DNA of 39,516 bases from positions 1-39,516 of the forward strand of contig SVTU01000001.1 of assembly GCA_015063655.1 (NCBI GenBank), read 5' to 3'. This stretch comes from Oscillospiraceae bacterium. GTDB lineage: Bacteria > Bacillota > Clostridia > Oscillospirales > CAG-272. Within the stretch, counting starts at the first letter, position 1. Each line of letters begins with the position of its first letter. Shown here piece after piece: positions 15,014 to 22,394 of the stretch. Both the position numbers and the translations under genes were made by a program. The notes below the pieces were generated by a model. It was given only the letters and a program-made list of their open reading frames with translations, had not been told where the DNA came from and did no database searches.

Positions 15014-15812
15014 GAACTTCTCTTCCTTTCAAGGTTTCATCAATACTCTTGGCATAATGCCCATACCGCATCAGGGAATGGGGGATAACGTACAGCACGG
15101 TCAGCACACCGACCGAGAGGAGCGATGCTGCAAAGAGGAGCATAAACGTGATCAGCTCTCGGATCACATCCGCCCGCACCGAACGCACCGCCTTGCGGCT
15201 TTGACGCCACGCACAGAGCGTGCCTTCGCCCCTTGCCGTATAATACGGAATGAAATAGACGGGGGTAAGCAACAGTAAAAGTCCCAGTGCAAGGATCAGG
15301 CATAACACCAGCATGCTCCACCCGAGAACGGTGGCGATAACGGCGGGCAGCGGCAAGGCCGCTCCCTCTGCGGCGTACGATGCCAGCAGTTGATTTTTGA
15401 GAATGACGCCTACTGTGACCAGGGCGATAGACGGCAGAGCATGCAGCAGCATCACAAGTGACGCCGTCAGCGTTCGCCCGTAGCGGCGGGGAGAGCCAAA
15501 GGCATACAGCACCGTCGCAAGGCCTACGCACTCCCCCTCGGTCATCGCCGCACTCATGCGGTACAGCCCGAAGAGCGTGGGTATGGACACAAAGAAGAGC
15601 ATCAAGGCATACAGCCCGTAATACAAAACATCCATAAGCCAAACGGAAAGAGAGGCCACATGATCCAACAGAATCAGCCCGTAAGACAGCACGAACAGCG
15701 GAATGATAAAGGAGCAAAGCGAAAGCAGAACGGCAAGTATCACCGTGAGTCTCATGCCCCCCCGCCTGAGCGTGGCGTCCGCCATCTCACGGTAAGGATT
15801 TTTCTTTGCCAT
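15003..15812 (-). CDS. Predicted integral membrane protein, unknown function
   Basis: A 269-residue protein with about six hydrophobic helices (roughly 22-46, 55-80, 85-95, 118-142, 155-182, 215-242) and a basic cytoplasmic N-terminus. I recognise no catalytic motif; the layout recalls DUF624/DUF975-type Firmicute membrane proteins, a weak likeness. It begins 4 bp after the nagA stop and lacks a clear ribosome binding site, so it is probably translated by coupling to nagA. Its end overlaps metG. The position between nagA and metG does not reveal a role. Confidence 0.75.
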   Translation of the reverse strand: MAKKNPYREMADATLRRGGMRLTVILAVLLSLCSFIIPLFVLSYGLILLDHVASLSVWLMDVLYYGLYALMLFFVSIPTLFGLYRMSAAMTEGECVGLATVLYAFGSPRRYGRTLTASLVMLLHALPSIALVTVGVILKNQLLASYAAEGAALPLPAVIATVLGWSMLVLCLILALGLLLLLTPVYFIPYYTARGEGTLCAWRQSRKAVRSVRADVIRELITFMLLFAASLLSVGVLTVLYVIPHSLMRYGHYAKSIDETLKGREVHEQ

Positions 15813-15816
15813 CGTA

Positions 15817-16956
15817 TCAGAGAACAGGCTCGGTCAGCTCACCGCGCACCATCACACGGTCGATGCACAGCTCGGGGGACTTCTTGAGAATGATCAGATC
15901 GGCCGACTTGCCCACAGCGATCGAACCGTAGGTATCATACACGCCAACCTCAAGACAAGGATTGCGAGTGGCACACAAAACCGCCTCACTGAGGGGGATA
16001 TCGCAGAAGCGCATCAAATTCTTAAGGCCGTCAAACAAAGACAGCGTGCTTCCCGCCAATGCTCCGTCAAGCGTGCGAGCCTTGCCGTCTACCACACGAA
16101 CGGGCTGACCTGCTATGGTATAGTCGCCGTCAGGGCAATCGGTTGCCTGCATGGAATCGGAGATCAGGACGGTGCGCTCACAGCCGAGAAAGCGATATGC
16201 CAAGCGGATCATTTCCGAGGAAATATGTACGCCGTCGCAGATCAGCTCGCCATAGGACTTGCCCTCAAACGCCGCACACACGGCACCGCCGTCACGGTGA
16301 TGCAGAGGGGGCATGCAGTTATACAAATGCGTATAAGCCGTTACGCCGTTTTTCTCAGCCTGCTTGGCCTGCACGTAATTGGCGGCTGTGTGACCGAGCG
16401 ACATGGTGGCACCCAGCTCACGGGCCTTGGCGGCAAAGCTGCCATCCTCGTCAAGCTCAAAGGCGGCCGAAATATGAAGCGCCGTATCGCCCACAAAGCC
16501 GTCAAGCTCGGAGGCCTTAAGCGGGAACAAAAGCTCGGGCGCATGCGCACCGCGCTTAGCGGCGTTGAGATAACGGCCCTCAATGTGAACGCCGCAGAAA
16601 TTAGCCTCGCCCGCCGTGCGCTTATGGGCACGCAGGTCGGCCGTAGCCTTGTACATCTGCTCAAGAGGAGCGGAAGCAATGGTGGGCATAACGGTGGTAA
16701 TACCGTTGGAGGCATACGCCTTGGCCATCACGGAAAGCAGGGCGTCGTCTGCCGAATCGAAATCACCGCCCGAGCGTCCGTGCGAATGCACGTCCACAAG
16801 ACCGGGCAGGATCATAGCACCTGCTGCATCGATCTCTTGAGCATCAGCCTGCTTGCAAACGCCAAGCTGTGTGATCACGCCGTTCTCAACCGCAATGTCC
16901 TTGCGATCAAAGCGCATTGTTTCACTGTTATAAACTAAGCCGTTTCTGATAATCAT
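15817..16956 (-). CDS. nagA: N-acetylglucosamine-6-phosphate deacetylase
   Basis: NagA converts GlcNAc-6-P to glucosamine-6-P and acetate, feeding amino sugars from cell wall or host glycans into glycolysis or wall synthesis. The 379-residue protein is an amidohydrolase TIM barrel: metal motif H57-S-H59 in GLVDVHSHG, an internal SLGHTAANY, and catalytic Asp in LISDSMQATDCPDG. I use ATG 16956; the in-frame GTG 16965 lies only 2 bp after the GGAG. nagB is not in the window. It is first in the operon nagA, membrane protein, metG, gpsA-like, tatD. Confidence 0.93.
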   Translation of the reverse strand: MIIRNGLVYNSETMRFDRKDIAVENGVITQLGVCKQADAQEIDAAGAMILPGLVDVHSHGRSGGDFDSADDALLSVMAKAYASNGITTVMPTIASAPLEQMYKATADLRAHKRTAGEANFCGVHIEGRYLNAAKRGAHAPELLFPLKASELDGFVGDTALHISAAFELDEDGSFAAKARELGATMSLGHTAANYVQAKQAEKNGVTAYTHLYNCMPPLHHRDGGAVCAAFEGKSYGELICDGVHISSEMIRLAYRFLGCERTVLISDSMQATDCPDGDYTIAGQPVRVVDGKARTLDGALAGSTLSLFDGLKNLMRFCDIPLSEAVLCATRNPCLEVGVYDTYGSIAVGKSADLIILKKSPELCIDRVMVRGELTEPVL

Positions 16957-16999
16957 ATCAAACACTTCTCCTTATATGATAAATAATCTTTATTATAGT

Positions 17000-17028
17000 A
17001 TTATACCAAATATTCCCGAGAAATACAA
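17000..17028 (-). promoter_or_regulatory. Sigma-A promoter of the nagA operon
   Basis: On the minus strand: TTGTAT (17028-17023), 17-bp spacer, TATAAT (17005-17000). It lies 44 bp before nagA. Confidence 0.75.
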
Positions 17029-17114
17029 GGGGTATTCCAAAAGAAAACGATCATTTCCCCTAAATAATTTTGAAAAAGCAAACAAATACAAAAGCCATCA
17101 ATACGGTATCAGCT

Positions 17115-17483
17115 TCAAAAGAAGGATAAAAACAGCCCAGAACGGAAAAGCGTGATGTTCTTAGCGGAGAATTTGAAAATCCCACTAAGTGCGAGCATCG
17201 CATTTGACCGGTCAAATGCGATGCTCGCACTTAGTGGGATTTTCAAAAATGCAGGAATATCTCCTGTTATGGCTTCTCCAAAGTCATGGATCAAGCACAT
17301 CTTAATGACTTTATTTATATCCACATTCGGATATTCATCAGCACAGAGCATAGCCATTACGGTCAGTCTCCATGAATGCTCGGCAACAGACTCCTGTCTG
17401 CCACTTGACGTCCAAGAATGACGAGTATTACATTTCAATTATTCAATAACATTCAAAAATTCAATGTATTTCCTACATTCCAT
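17115..17483 (-). pseudogene. Broken HD-domain hydrolase (YfbR-like) gene
   Basis: The frame from ATG 17483 reads MECRKYIEFLNVIE, then an in-frame TAA (17441-17439), then LKCNTRHSWTSSGRQESVAE and on through HSWRL and IHDFGEAITGDIPAF. This is the start of an HD-domain 5'-nucleotidase-like protein with its metal motif (H in AEHSW, HD in IHDFGE). After IPAF the reading frame enters the 76-bp palindrome and the family sequence ends; the remaining 35 or so residues to the stop at 17115 are unrelated. So there are two lesions: a nonsense codon at position 15 and loss of the 3' half. The region is AT-rich compared with the neighbours. A TTG at 17438 could allow a short product. Confidence 0.75.
17172..17247. 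repeat. Perfect 76-bp palindrome without spacer
   Basis: Two 38-bp arms meet at 17209/17210 (centre TTGACCGGTCAA) with no mismatch and no loop. I checked it base by base outward; the first mismatch is 17171 against 17248. The right end coincides with the point where the HD-domain gene loses its family sequence. Extruded as a cruciform or transcribed, it would form an extremely stable hairpin. It may be a small palindromic mobile unit, a recombination scar or an assembly fold-back artefact. Confidence 0.9.
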
Positions 17484-17573
17484 TTGATTACCTCTTTGAT
17501 TGCCAGTTTCGCCTTTGTATTACAAACGCGTCGGGCAAATCCCATACCCTAAAGATGCACAAGCGCATCCATA

Positions 17574-17617
17574 GGCTCTCCCTTTGGGAGAGCTCCCGCG
17601 ATAGCGGGTGAGAGGGC
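17574..17617 (+). repeat. 44-bp double-hairpin repeat, copy 1 (downstream of the DUF559 gene)
   Basis: Its parts in order are GGCTCTCCC-ttt-GGGAGAGC, then CCCGC-gata-GCGGG, then GAGAGGGC. It is related to the copy at 18001-18044 (shared CCCTTTGGGAGAG core and GAGAGGGC end), in opposite orientation. Confidence 0.8.
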
Positions 17618-17619
17618 AT

Positions 17620-17997
17620 TTACGACAAGATTTTGATTCTCTCATTGATTACTTTATCAATCGTGAAGCAAACACCTTCAAAGTTATCATCTACGTCTTT
17701 GTTGGAAAAACGCAAAACATAAATCCCATATCTTTCAAGAATTTCAGTTCTTGCCTCATCGTGCGCTTTACCTTGATTTGTATAATGCTGTGAACCATCA
17801 AGCTCTATTACAAGACGAGCACTATGACAATAAAAATCTGCAATAAAATCATCTATGATACGTTGCTTATATATCTTCACTGGATAATATCGCAAAAAAT
17901 CATACCATAAATGCTTTTCTTGTCGAGTCATATTACGGCGCAAAATTCTCGCAACACTTAACAATTTATTGTTTTTCTTTAATTGTTTTTGCTCCAT
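17620..17997 (-). CDS. DUF559 (Vsr/PD-(D/E)xK-like) protein
   Basis: A 125-residue protein with an N-terminal helical start (RILRRNMTRQEKHLWYDFLR) and a nuclease-like core: D54 in FIADF, E66-L-D67-G in VIELDGSQH, and a following helix with YGIYVLRF. DUF559 proteins share the fold of very short patch repair and other PD-(D/E)xK endonucleases, but their job is not established. The gene is strongly AT-rich compared with recR next to it. It lies between inverted copies of a 44-bp hairpin repeat. The upstream copy ends 3 nt before ATG 17997, and its GGAGAGGG supplies the ribosome binding site. This makes gene plus repeats look like one mobile or co-evolving unit. Confidence 0.88.
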   Translation of the reverse strand: MEQKQLKKNNKLLSVARILRRNMTRQEKHLWYDFLRYYPVKIYKQRIIDDFIADFYCHSARLVIELDGSQHYTNQGKAHDEARTEILERYGIYVLRFSNKDVDDNFEGVCFTIDKVINERIKILS

Positions 17998-18000
17998 TTT

Positions 18001-18044
18001 GCCCTCTCCGTCAGCTTCGCCGCCACCTCTCCCAAAGGGCGAGG
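18001..18044 (-). repeat. 44-bp double-hairpin repeat, copy 2 (upstream of the DUF559 gene)
   Basis: On the minus strand: CCTCGCCCTTTGGGAGAGG, then GGCGGCGAAGCTGACGGAGA with a GTCAGC-like inner arm, then GAGAGGGC, directly followed by AAA and the ATG of the DUF559 gene. It lies 43 bp after the recR stop. The oppositely oriented copy at 17574-17617 closes the cassette. Confidence 0.8.
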
Positions 18045-18086
18045 TTTTCGTTATCTGTTCTATTATATGACGTATTACGTACGGCT

Positions 18087-18686
18087 TTATACGTCTCTGC
18101 GTCCCTCGATGGCACGGCCGAGCGTGATCTCGTCGGCATACTCCAAATCAGAGCCGACAGGCACGCCGTAGGCAAGCCTTGTGACCTTAACGCCCAGGGG
18201 CTTGAGATATTTGGAAATATACATGGCGGTAACCTCACCGTCGGGCGTGGGATTGGTGGCAATGATGACCTCACGCACGTCGTCTGTTCCCACTCGCTCG
18301 ATCAGCTCACGGAAACGGATCTTATCGGGGGTGATGCCGTTAACGGGAGAGATCACGCCCCCAAGGACATGATACACACCACGATATTCCCTCACCTTCT
18401 CAATGGACATGACTGCCTTGACGTCCTCCACCACGCAGATCAGTCCCCGATCGCGTGAAAGGTCGTTGCACACCGAGCAAACGTCCTTATCGGTCAGATT
18501 GCCGCACACAGGGCATGCATGCACCACCCGCTTGGCCTCCAGCATCACGTCGGCAAACTCCTGCACCACCTCGTCCTCCAAGGCAAGCACGGAAAAGGCC
18601 ATGCGCATGGCAGATTTCCGCCCCACGCCGGGGAGCTGTCCAAACTGCTCGGCAAGCCGCTGCAGCGATTCAATATATTCTGCCAT
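18087..18686 (-). CDS. recR: Recombination mediator RecR
   Basis: RecR acts with RecO (and RecF) to load RecA onto SSB-coated single-stranded DNA. The 199-residue protein has the N-terminal helix-hairpin-helix (LPGVGRKSAMRMAF), a Cys4 zinc finger (C58, C61, C70, C73) and a Toprim domain (VVEDVKAV, VIIATNPTPDGE). Its ATG overlaps the ybaB stop (TGATG), the usual ybaB-recR coupling. The DUF559 cassette begins 42 bp after its stop. Confidence 0.96.
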   Translation of the reverse strand: MAEYIESLQRLAEQFGQLPGVGRKSAMRMAFSVLALEDEVVQEFADVMLEAKRVVHACPVCGNLTDKDVCSVCNDLSRDRGLICVVEDVKAVMSIEKVREYRGVYHVLGGVISPVNGITPDKIRFRELIERVGTDDVREVIIATNPTPDGEVTAMYISKYLKPLGVKVTRLAYGVPVGSDLEYADEITLGRAIEGRRDV

Positions 18687-19039
18687 CAGAACAGCCCCGG
18701 CATGCCCAAGCCCATGCTGCCCGTGATCTTCGACATTTCCTCGTTGTTGGTATCCTCAACACGCTTGATGGCCTCGTTGACAGCCGCCACCAAAATATCG
18801 GAAAGCGTTTCAATATCATCGGGGTCCACGATCTCGGGCTGAATGTCGATGGAAAGCACTTCCTTCTTTCCGTTGATCTTCACGCCAACAACACCGCCAC
18901 CTGCCGAGATTTCATATTCACGCTGCTCCAGCTCCTCCTGCAGAGCCGCCATATCCTCCTGCATCTTCTGTGCCTGGCGGAGCATGGCGCTCATATTCTG
19001 AGGGCCGCCGCCCATCGACTGCTTGTAATTTGCTTTCAT
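18686..19039 (-). CDS. YbaB/EbfC nucleoid-associated protein
   Basis: A 117-residue DNA-binding protein of the YbaB/EbfC family, which forms tweezer-shaped dimers on DNA. The helix MSAMLRQAQKMQEDMAALQE (16-35), the GGGVVGVKINGKKEV sheet and the AAVNEAIKR helix are typical. The N-terminus is Gly-rich (SMGGGPQN), as usual, and the C-terminus ends GMPGLF. It lies between dnaX and recR in the same order as in Bacillus (scr-dnaX-yaaK-recR). Confidence 0.94.
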   Translation of the reverse strand: MKANYKQSMGGGPQNMSAMLRQAQKMQEDMAALQEELEQREYEISAGGGVVGVKINGKKEVLSIDIQPEIVDPDDIETLSDILVAAVNEAIKRVEDTNNEEMSKITGSMGLGMPGLF

Positions 19040-19081
19040 AGTCGTTCCTTTCCGTTAACCCTTTAGGCTTCTTTATGTTTT

Positions 19082-20680
19082 TTAATCCAATGCTAAATCG
19101 TCAAGATCGGTCTGCTCGTCCGCTCCCTGCTCTGCCACCTCAAGCACGATATCCCGCTCTCCTACGGTACGGCCAAGCCTTGAGGACAGGGCCGAGCAAA
19201 GCGCCGGGCGAAGCTGTGCTCGTTCGATCATATCAATGGGAAATTGTGCGCCGAAGCGAAGGCTGACACTGCCGTCAGACAACTCGTAGGCACGTCCCAT
19301 CTTCAAAAACGGAAGAACGGAGGCATTCCCCTCTGCTACCGTTTGTGCCAACTCGCTCCAACCGCGAATGAGCTTAGCAGAGCGCTCAGCGGGCCGAACC
19401 TCAGCTACGGTGTCTGCTTGCGTATTCTTGGCGGGGGTATGCGGGGGGGACGCAGGAGCAGGCTCGGTGCCGTCCTTTCTCTCGGGAACAACGGCTATTT
19501 TCTCTTCCCTCTCTGAGGTCACCGTCACACGCCCTGCGGCCAGTGCCGCTTCCAGCTTGGCTATACGTGACAGCATGGCATCGATTGCGGTATCCACACT
19601 GCTGTCGCACAGCTTGATCAGAGCCATTTCGGCCAATATCCGTTTATTAACGCCCGTTCTCTGCATAGTATTGAGTGTCTCATCCAGCACACGGCAATGG
19701 TGAAGCAACGTTTCCTTAGCAAAGAGAGAGGCGGATCTTGAAAGTCTTTCCGTCTCGCTGTCGGTGAGATCAAGATAGCGTGCGGCCTCTGCCGTGGTGC
19801 GATACACCAGCATATCCCGATAGTAGGAGATCAGCTCCTGCCAAAATACAGCGATATCCTTAGAGGAGGCACACACCTCACTCACAATGGAAAACAGAGC
19901 ATCGTAATCCTCGTTTGCAATGGCAAGGACGGTTCGGCAAACGCTTTCCGTTCCCGCAGAGCCTATGGTATCCTGCACGAGCGCAGGTGTGATGCGCTGT
20001 CTGTGTCCTGCGCAAAGCTCAAGAAGGCTGATGGCATCTCGCATACCGCCCTGTGCGTGCTTAGCTAGGATACGCAGTGCCTCATCCTCAACCTCGATGC
20101 TCTCCTCGTCGGCAATATAACGCAGTCTGTCCATCAGCGTTTGCGTGGAGATCCTGCGGAAATCAAAGCGTTGACAGCGTGACACGATGGTGGCGGGAAG
20201 CTTATGAAGCTCGGTAGTTGCCAAAACAAAAACGACGTGCGAGGGTGGCTCCTCCAGCGTCTTAAGCAGAGCGTTAAAGGCACTGCCGCTGAGCATATGC
20301 ACCTCGTCTACGATATACACACGGTAGCGGAGGGCCGAGGGAGTATATACGACCTCGTCTCGGATCTCACGGATATTCTCCACGCCGTTGTTGGACGCGG
20401 CGTCCATCTCCAACACGTCGGTTGCCGTTCCTGCATCGATGGCACGGCAGGACGCACAGACGTTGCACGGACTGCCGTCTACGGGTGACTCACAGTTGAC
20501 GGCCTTGGCCAGTATCTTGGCACAGGTGGTTTTTCCCGTACCGCGTGAGCCGCAGAACAGATAGGCATGCGAAAAGGTATGGTGTGCCGTTTCATATTTC
20601 AATATTGACGTAATATGCTCCTGTCCGCACACGTCCTCAAAGGTCTGCGGACGCCATTTGCGATATAAGGCTCTGTGCAT
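19082..20680 (-). CDS. dnaX: DNA polymerase III subunit gamma/tau
   Basis: A 532-residue clamp-loader ATPase. From ATG 20680 it begins MHRALYRKWRPQTFEDVCGQ, the invariant family start, and a strong AAGGAGG site precedes it; the longer frame upstream runs into the SRP RNA and is not coding. Landmarks are Walker A GSRGTGKTT (44-52), zinc ligands C63, C72, C75 and C78, Walker B IVDEVH (123-128) and the sensor ATTEL. Domain III helices follow to about 365, then a Pro/Ala/Glu-rich linker and a short tau-like C-terminal domain. I see no clear frameshift slippery site. Confidence 0.96.
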   Translation of the reverse strand: MHRALYRKWRPQTFEDVCGQEHITSILKYETAHHTFSHAYLFCGSRGTGKTTCAKILAKAVNCESPVDGSPCNVCASCRAIDAGTATDVLEMDAASNNGVENIREIRDEVVYTPSALRYRVYIVDEVHMLSGSAFNALLKTLEEPPSHVVFVLATTELHKLPATIVSRCQRFDFRRISTQTLMDRLRYIADEESIEVEDEALRILAKHAQGGMRDAISLLELCAGHRQRITPALVQDTIGSAGTESVCRTVLAIANEDYDALFSIVSEVCASSKDIAVFWQELISYYRDMLVYRTTAEAARYLDLTDSETERLSRSASLFAKETLLHHCRVLDETLNTMQRTGVNKRILAEMALIKLCDSSVDTAIDAMLSRIAKLEAALAAGRVTVTSEREEKIAVVPERKDGTEPAPASPPHTPAKNTQADTVAEVRPAERSAKLIRGWSELAQTVAEGNASVLPFLKMGRAYELSDGSVSLRFGAQFPIDMIERAQLRPALCSALSSRLGRTVGERDIVLEVAEQGADEQTDLDDLALD

Positions 20681-20696
20681 ACGATACCTCCTTGCG

Positions 20697-21034
20697 TAAA
20701 AACAGGCTGCAAAATAAGACCATACACCCTCAAATCGAATGTCACACCTGCGTGATCTTCGCATGCCTCGCTCAAAACAGGCAACCTCACGGCACATCGG
20801 GGTAACCGCTTAATGCTGCTTGGTTCCCCACCTGACATGGTTCACAGCTCCCAATTGCGCAAGACCCATTTCTCAACACGAAGCAAACGACTCAAGCCGC
20901 AAGTGCTCGACCCTCAAGGAGGGAATGAACCCCTGCTGTAGCGGATTTCAGGTACAGGGCTCCGCTAATTCCCCGGCTGGTATGGCCTTATTTCACAGCC
21001 TATGGCCGGTTCGGAGTTTGTTCTGTTCTCCGAC
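20697..21034 (-). ncRNA. ffs: Signal recognition particle RNA, large bacterial type
   Basis: The conserved domain IV hairpin is visible on the minus strand (ATGTCAGGTGGGGAACCAAG followed by CAGCATTAAGC; about 20808-20840), matching the Ffh-binding loop with a GGAA tetraloop. The ends pair over a long helix (20979-21000 with 20705-20728), and the 5' part contains the Alu-domain loops expected in Firmicutes. The 5' end is inferred from the promoter at 21041-21069 and the 3' end from the T-run at 20701-20697. The position directly upstream of dnaX is conserved in Bacillota. Exact ends are uncertain by about 10-30 nt. Confidence 0.93.
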
Positions 21035-21040
21035 GCTCCT

Positions 21041-21069
21041 ATTATACCACACTTTTTCCCCTTTTGCAA
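21041..21069 (-). promoter_or_regulatory. Sigma-A promoter of the SRP RNA
   Basis: On the minus strand: TTGCAA (21069-21064), 17-bp spacer ending in TGTGG, TATAAT (21046-21041). Confidence 0.85.
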
Positions 21070-21083
21070 GAGGTTATCAAAAA

Positions 21084-21129
21084 AAATAAAAAGCAGGGTG
21101 ATAGTAGCACTGTCCCCTGCTTTTTATTT
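21084..21129 (-). terminator. Terminator of the zinc-ribbon gene
   Basis: A 15-bp stem (AAATAAAAAGCAGGG at 21084-21098 with 21115-21129) has A/T-rich flanks that serve as T-tract on the minus strand. It separates the zinc-ribbon gene from the SRP RNA promoter. Confidence 0.85.
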
Positions 21130-21139
21130 GAATACGCAA

Positions 21140-21466
21140 TTAGTCCTGACGGGCGTTTCTTCTTGCCTCGAAGCAAGCACTGCAATATACAGGTCTGTCC
21201 TCAGAGGGCTGGAAGATAACCTTAGCTACGCCGCCGCACTGTGCGCACGTGGTCTCGAAGTACTCTCTGGGAGCCTTGTTGGCGTTCTTCTTGGCATCAC
21301 GGCAAGCCTTGCAGCTCTTGGGCTTATTCAAAAATCCCTTTTCCTTATAGAACTGCTGTTCACCGGCGGTGAATACAAACTCGTTTCCGCACTCCTTGCA
21401 GACCAGAGTTTCATCCACAAACTCTACCTCGGTCTCCGCACCGACTTTTACTTCTTCTTCGTACAT
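21140..21466 (-). CDS. Zinc-ribbon domain protein
   Basis: A 108-residue soluble protein with two zinc ribbons: CKECGNEFVFTAGEQQFY with SCKACR (about 23-57) and CAQCGG with YCSACF (about 72-103). Similar two-ribbon proteins are widespread in Clostridia and have no firm function; the first motif is the probable zinc-ribbon domain of pfam13451 type. The start is ATG 21466 with a GAGG site; the frame upstream of it is not family-like. It follows the sigma-factor gene by about 100 bp and is closed by the terminator at 21084-21129. Confidence 0.85.
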   Translation of the reverse strand: MYEEEVKVGAETEVEFVDETLVCKECGNEFVFTAGEQQFYKEKGFLNKPKSCKACRDAKKNANKAPREYFETTCAQCGGVAKVIFQPSEDRPVYCSACFEARRNARQD

Positions 21467-21564
21467 GATGTTACCTCGCTTTGCATAACATATTGATTTT
21501 TTGCCAAGGAAAACATCAGGTCGAACTGCGCCCTCCCAGGCTATCTGAACTGACAACGTCAGTA

Positions 21565-22158
21565 TCATTCCGATTGTCGAAGCAAGGCTCGAAGCTTTTG
21601 GCGGATCCTGTAAATTGCGTTACCGACCGACCTCTCATCCTTCCCGACCGCCCGTGCGACATCCTTTGCCGTCATACCTGACACGTACAGCCGCCAAACA
21701 CGGTATTCAAAGGGGGAGAGATGCTTGCGTATCACCGCATACAGCTCTCGCAACCGCTCCTCCTCCAACACACCCACCGCAGGGTCGTTTTCCTCAAGAA
21801 CGGCGCTTCTTGATTCCATACCGTCAAGGCTCTCCTCCACCCTTCTGCGACGGATGAGCCGAAGCTGTGACACCAAAGCATTGGTCACGCAGATCTTGGC
21901 ATACAAGCCAAACTCCACCTCACTCTGCTCCATGTCATAGTTCAGTATGGCATGATAAAACACGAGGGTTGCTTCCTGACGGAGATCCTGCTGCTCCTCG
22001 GGAAGCAGCTCTTGCGAAAAACGACGCACGGAAGCCTCCAGCAACGGGCGATAAAGGGCCAGCATCTGTGAAAAGGCCTGCTCGTCCCCGCCTCGCACCT
22101 GCTCGATCAAGTGCGCCTTGTCGGGACATTCCTCTTCTCTTTTTGCTTGTTCCTTCAT
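21565..22158 (-). CDS. SigH-like RNA polymerase sigma factor
   Basis: A 197-residue sigma-70 family protein with region 2 (EEQQDLRQEATLVFYHAILNYD and GLYAKICVTNALVSQLR, about 54-100) and region 4 (LSPFEYRVWRLYVSGMTAKD through RSVGNAIYRIRQKLR, about 143-193). Regions 1.1 and 3 are missing. The order and spacing fit Bacillus SigH (Spo0H), the transition and early sporulation factor, better than ECF factors, but the sequence is divergent, so I call it SigH-like only. A GGAG site precedes ATG 22158, and a consensus promoter lies at 22226-22253. Confidence 0.82.
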   Translation of the reverse strand: MKEQAKREEECPDKAHLIEQVRGGDEQAFSQMLALYRPLLEASVRRFSQELLPEEQQDLRQEATLVFYHAILNYDMEQSEVEFGLYAKICVTNALVSQLRLIRRRRVEESLDGMESRSAVLEENDPAVGVLEEERLRELYAVIRKHLSPFEYRVWRLYVSGMTAKDVARAVGKDERSVGNAIYRIRQKLRALLRQSE

Positions 22159-22225
22159 GTTATCTCCATCCGATATTGGTGCGGAAAGTTCATTTTTTCC
22201 ATACGTTCACCAATTCTTATCTTTC

Positions 22226-22253
22226 ATTATACCATTATTTTACACTTTGTCAA
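22226..22253 (-). promoter_or_regulatory. Sigma-A promoter of the sigma-factor gene
   Basis: On the minus strand: TTGACA (22253-22248), 16-bp spacer, TATAAT (22231-22226). Confidence 0.8.
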
Positions 22254-22394
22254 TAGGTATTTAGAAATATTTTTCATAAAAAACAATTTATTTGTTTCTG
22301 TTTTGTGCAAATTGACTAAATGCAATATCCTTTTTTTGGTAATTTGGAAATACAACCCAGTAAATTGTCAAGAGCAGTGACCCAAAAGCTCCAC

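Noticed and set aside
12620..15088. An 822-codon open frame on the plus strand opposite metG and gpsA
   Set aside because: It is the mirror of two clear minus-strand genes, has no ribosome binding site and its translation is rich in His, Leu and Arg, as expected from a GC-rich antisense frame.
17152..17421. An 89-codon plus-strand frame across the palindrome
   Set aside because: It exists only because the palindrome reads similarly on both strands and the other half is antisense to the HD-domain remnant.
17567..18045. A CRISPR array from the paired repeats
   Set aside because: There are only two copies, in opposite orientation and about 430 bp apart around a gene, with no spacers.
20681..20797. 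The N-terminal extension of dnaX by 39 codons
   Set aside because: These codons lie in the 3' part of the SRP RNA; the DnaX family starts at MHRALYRKWRP behind a strong ribosome binding site.
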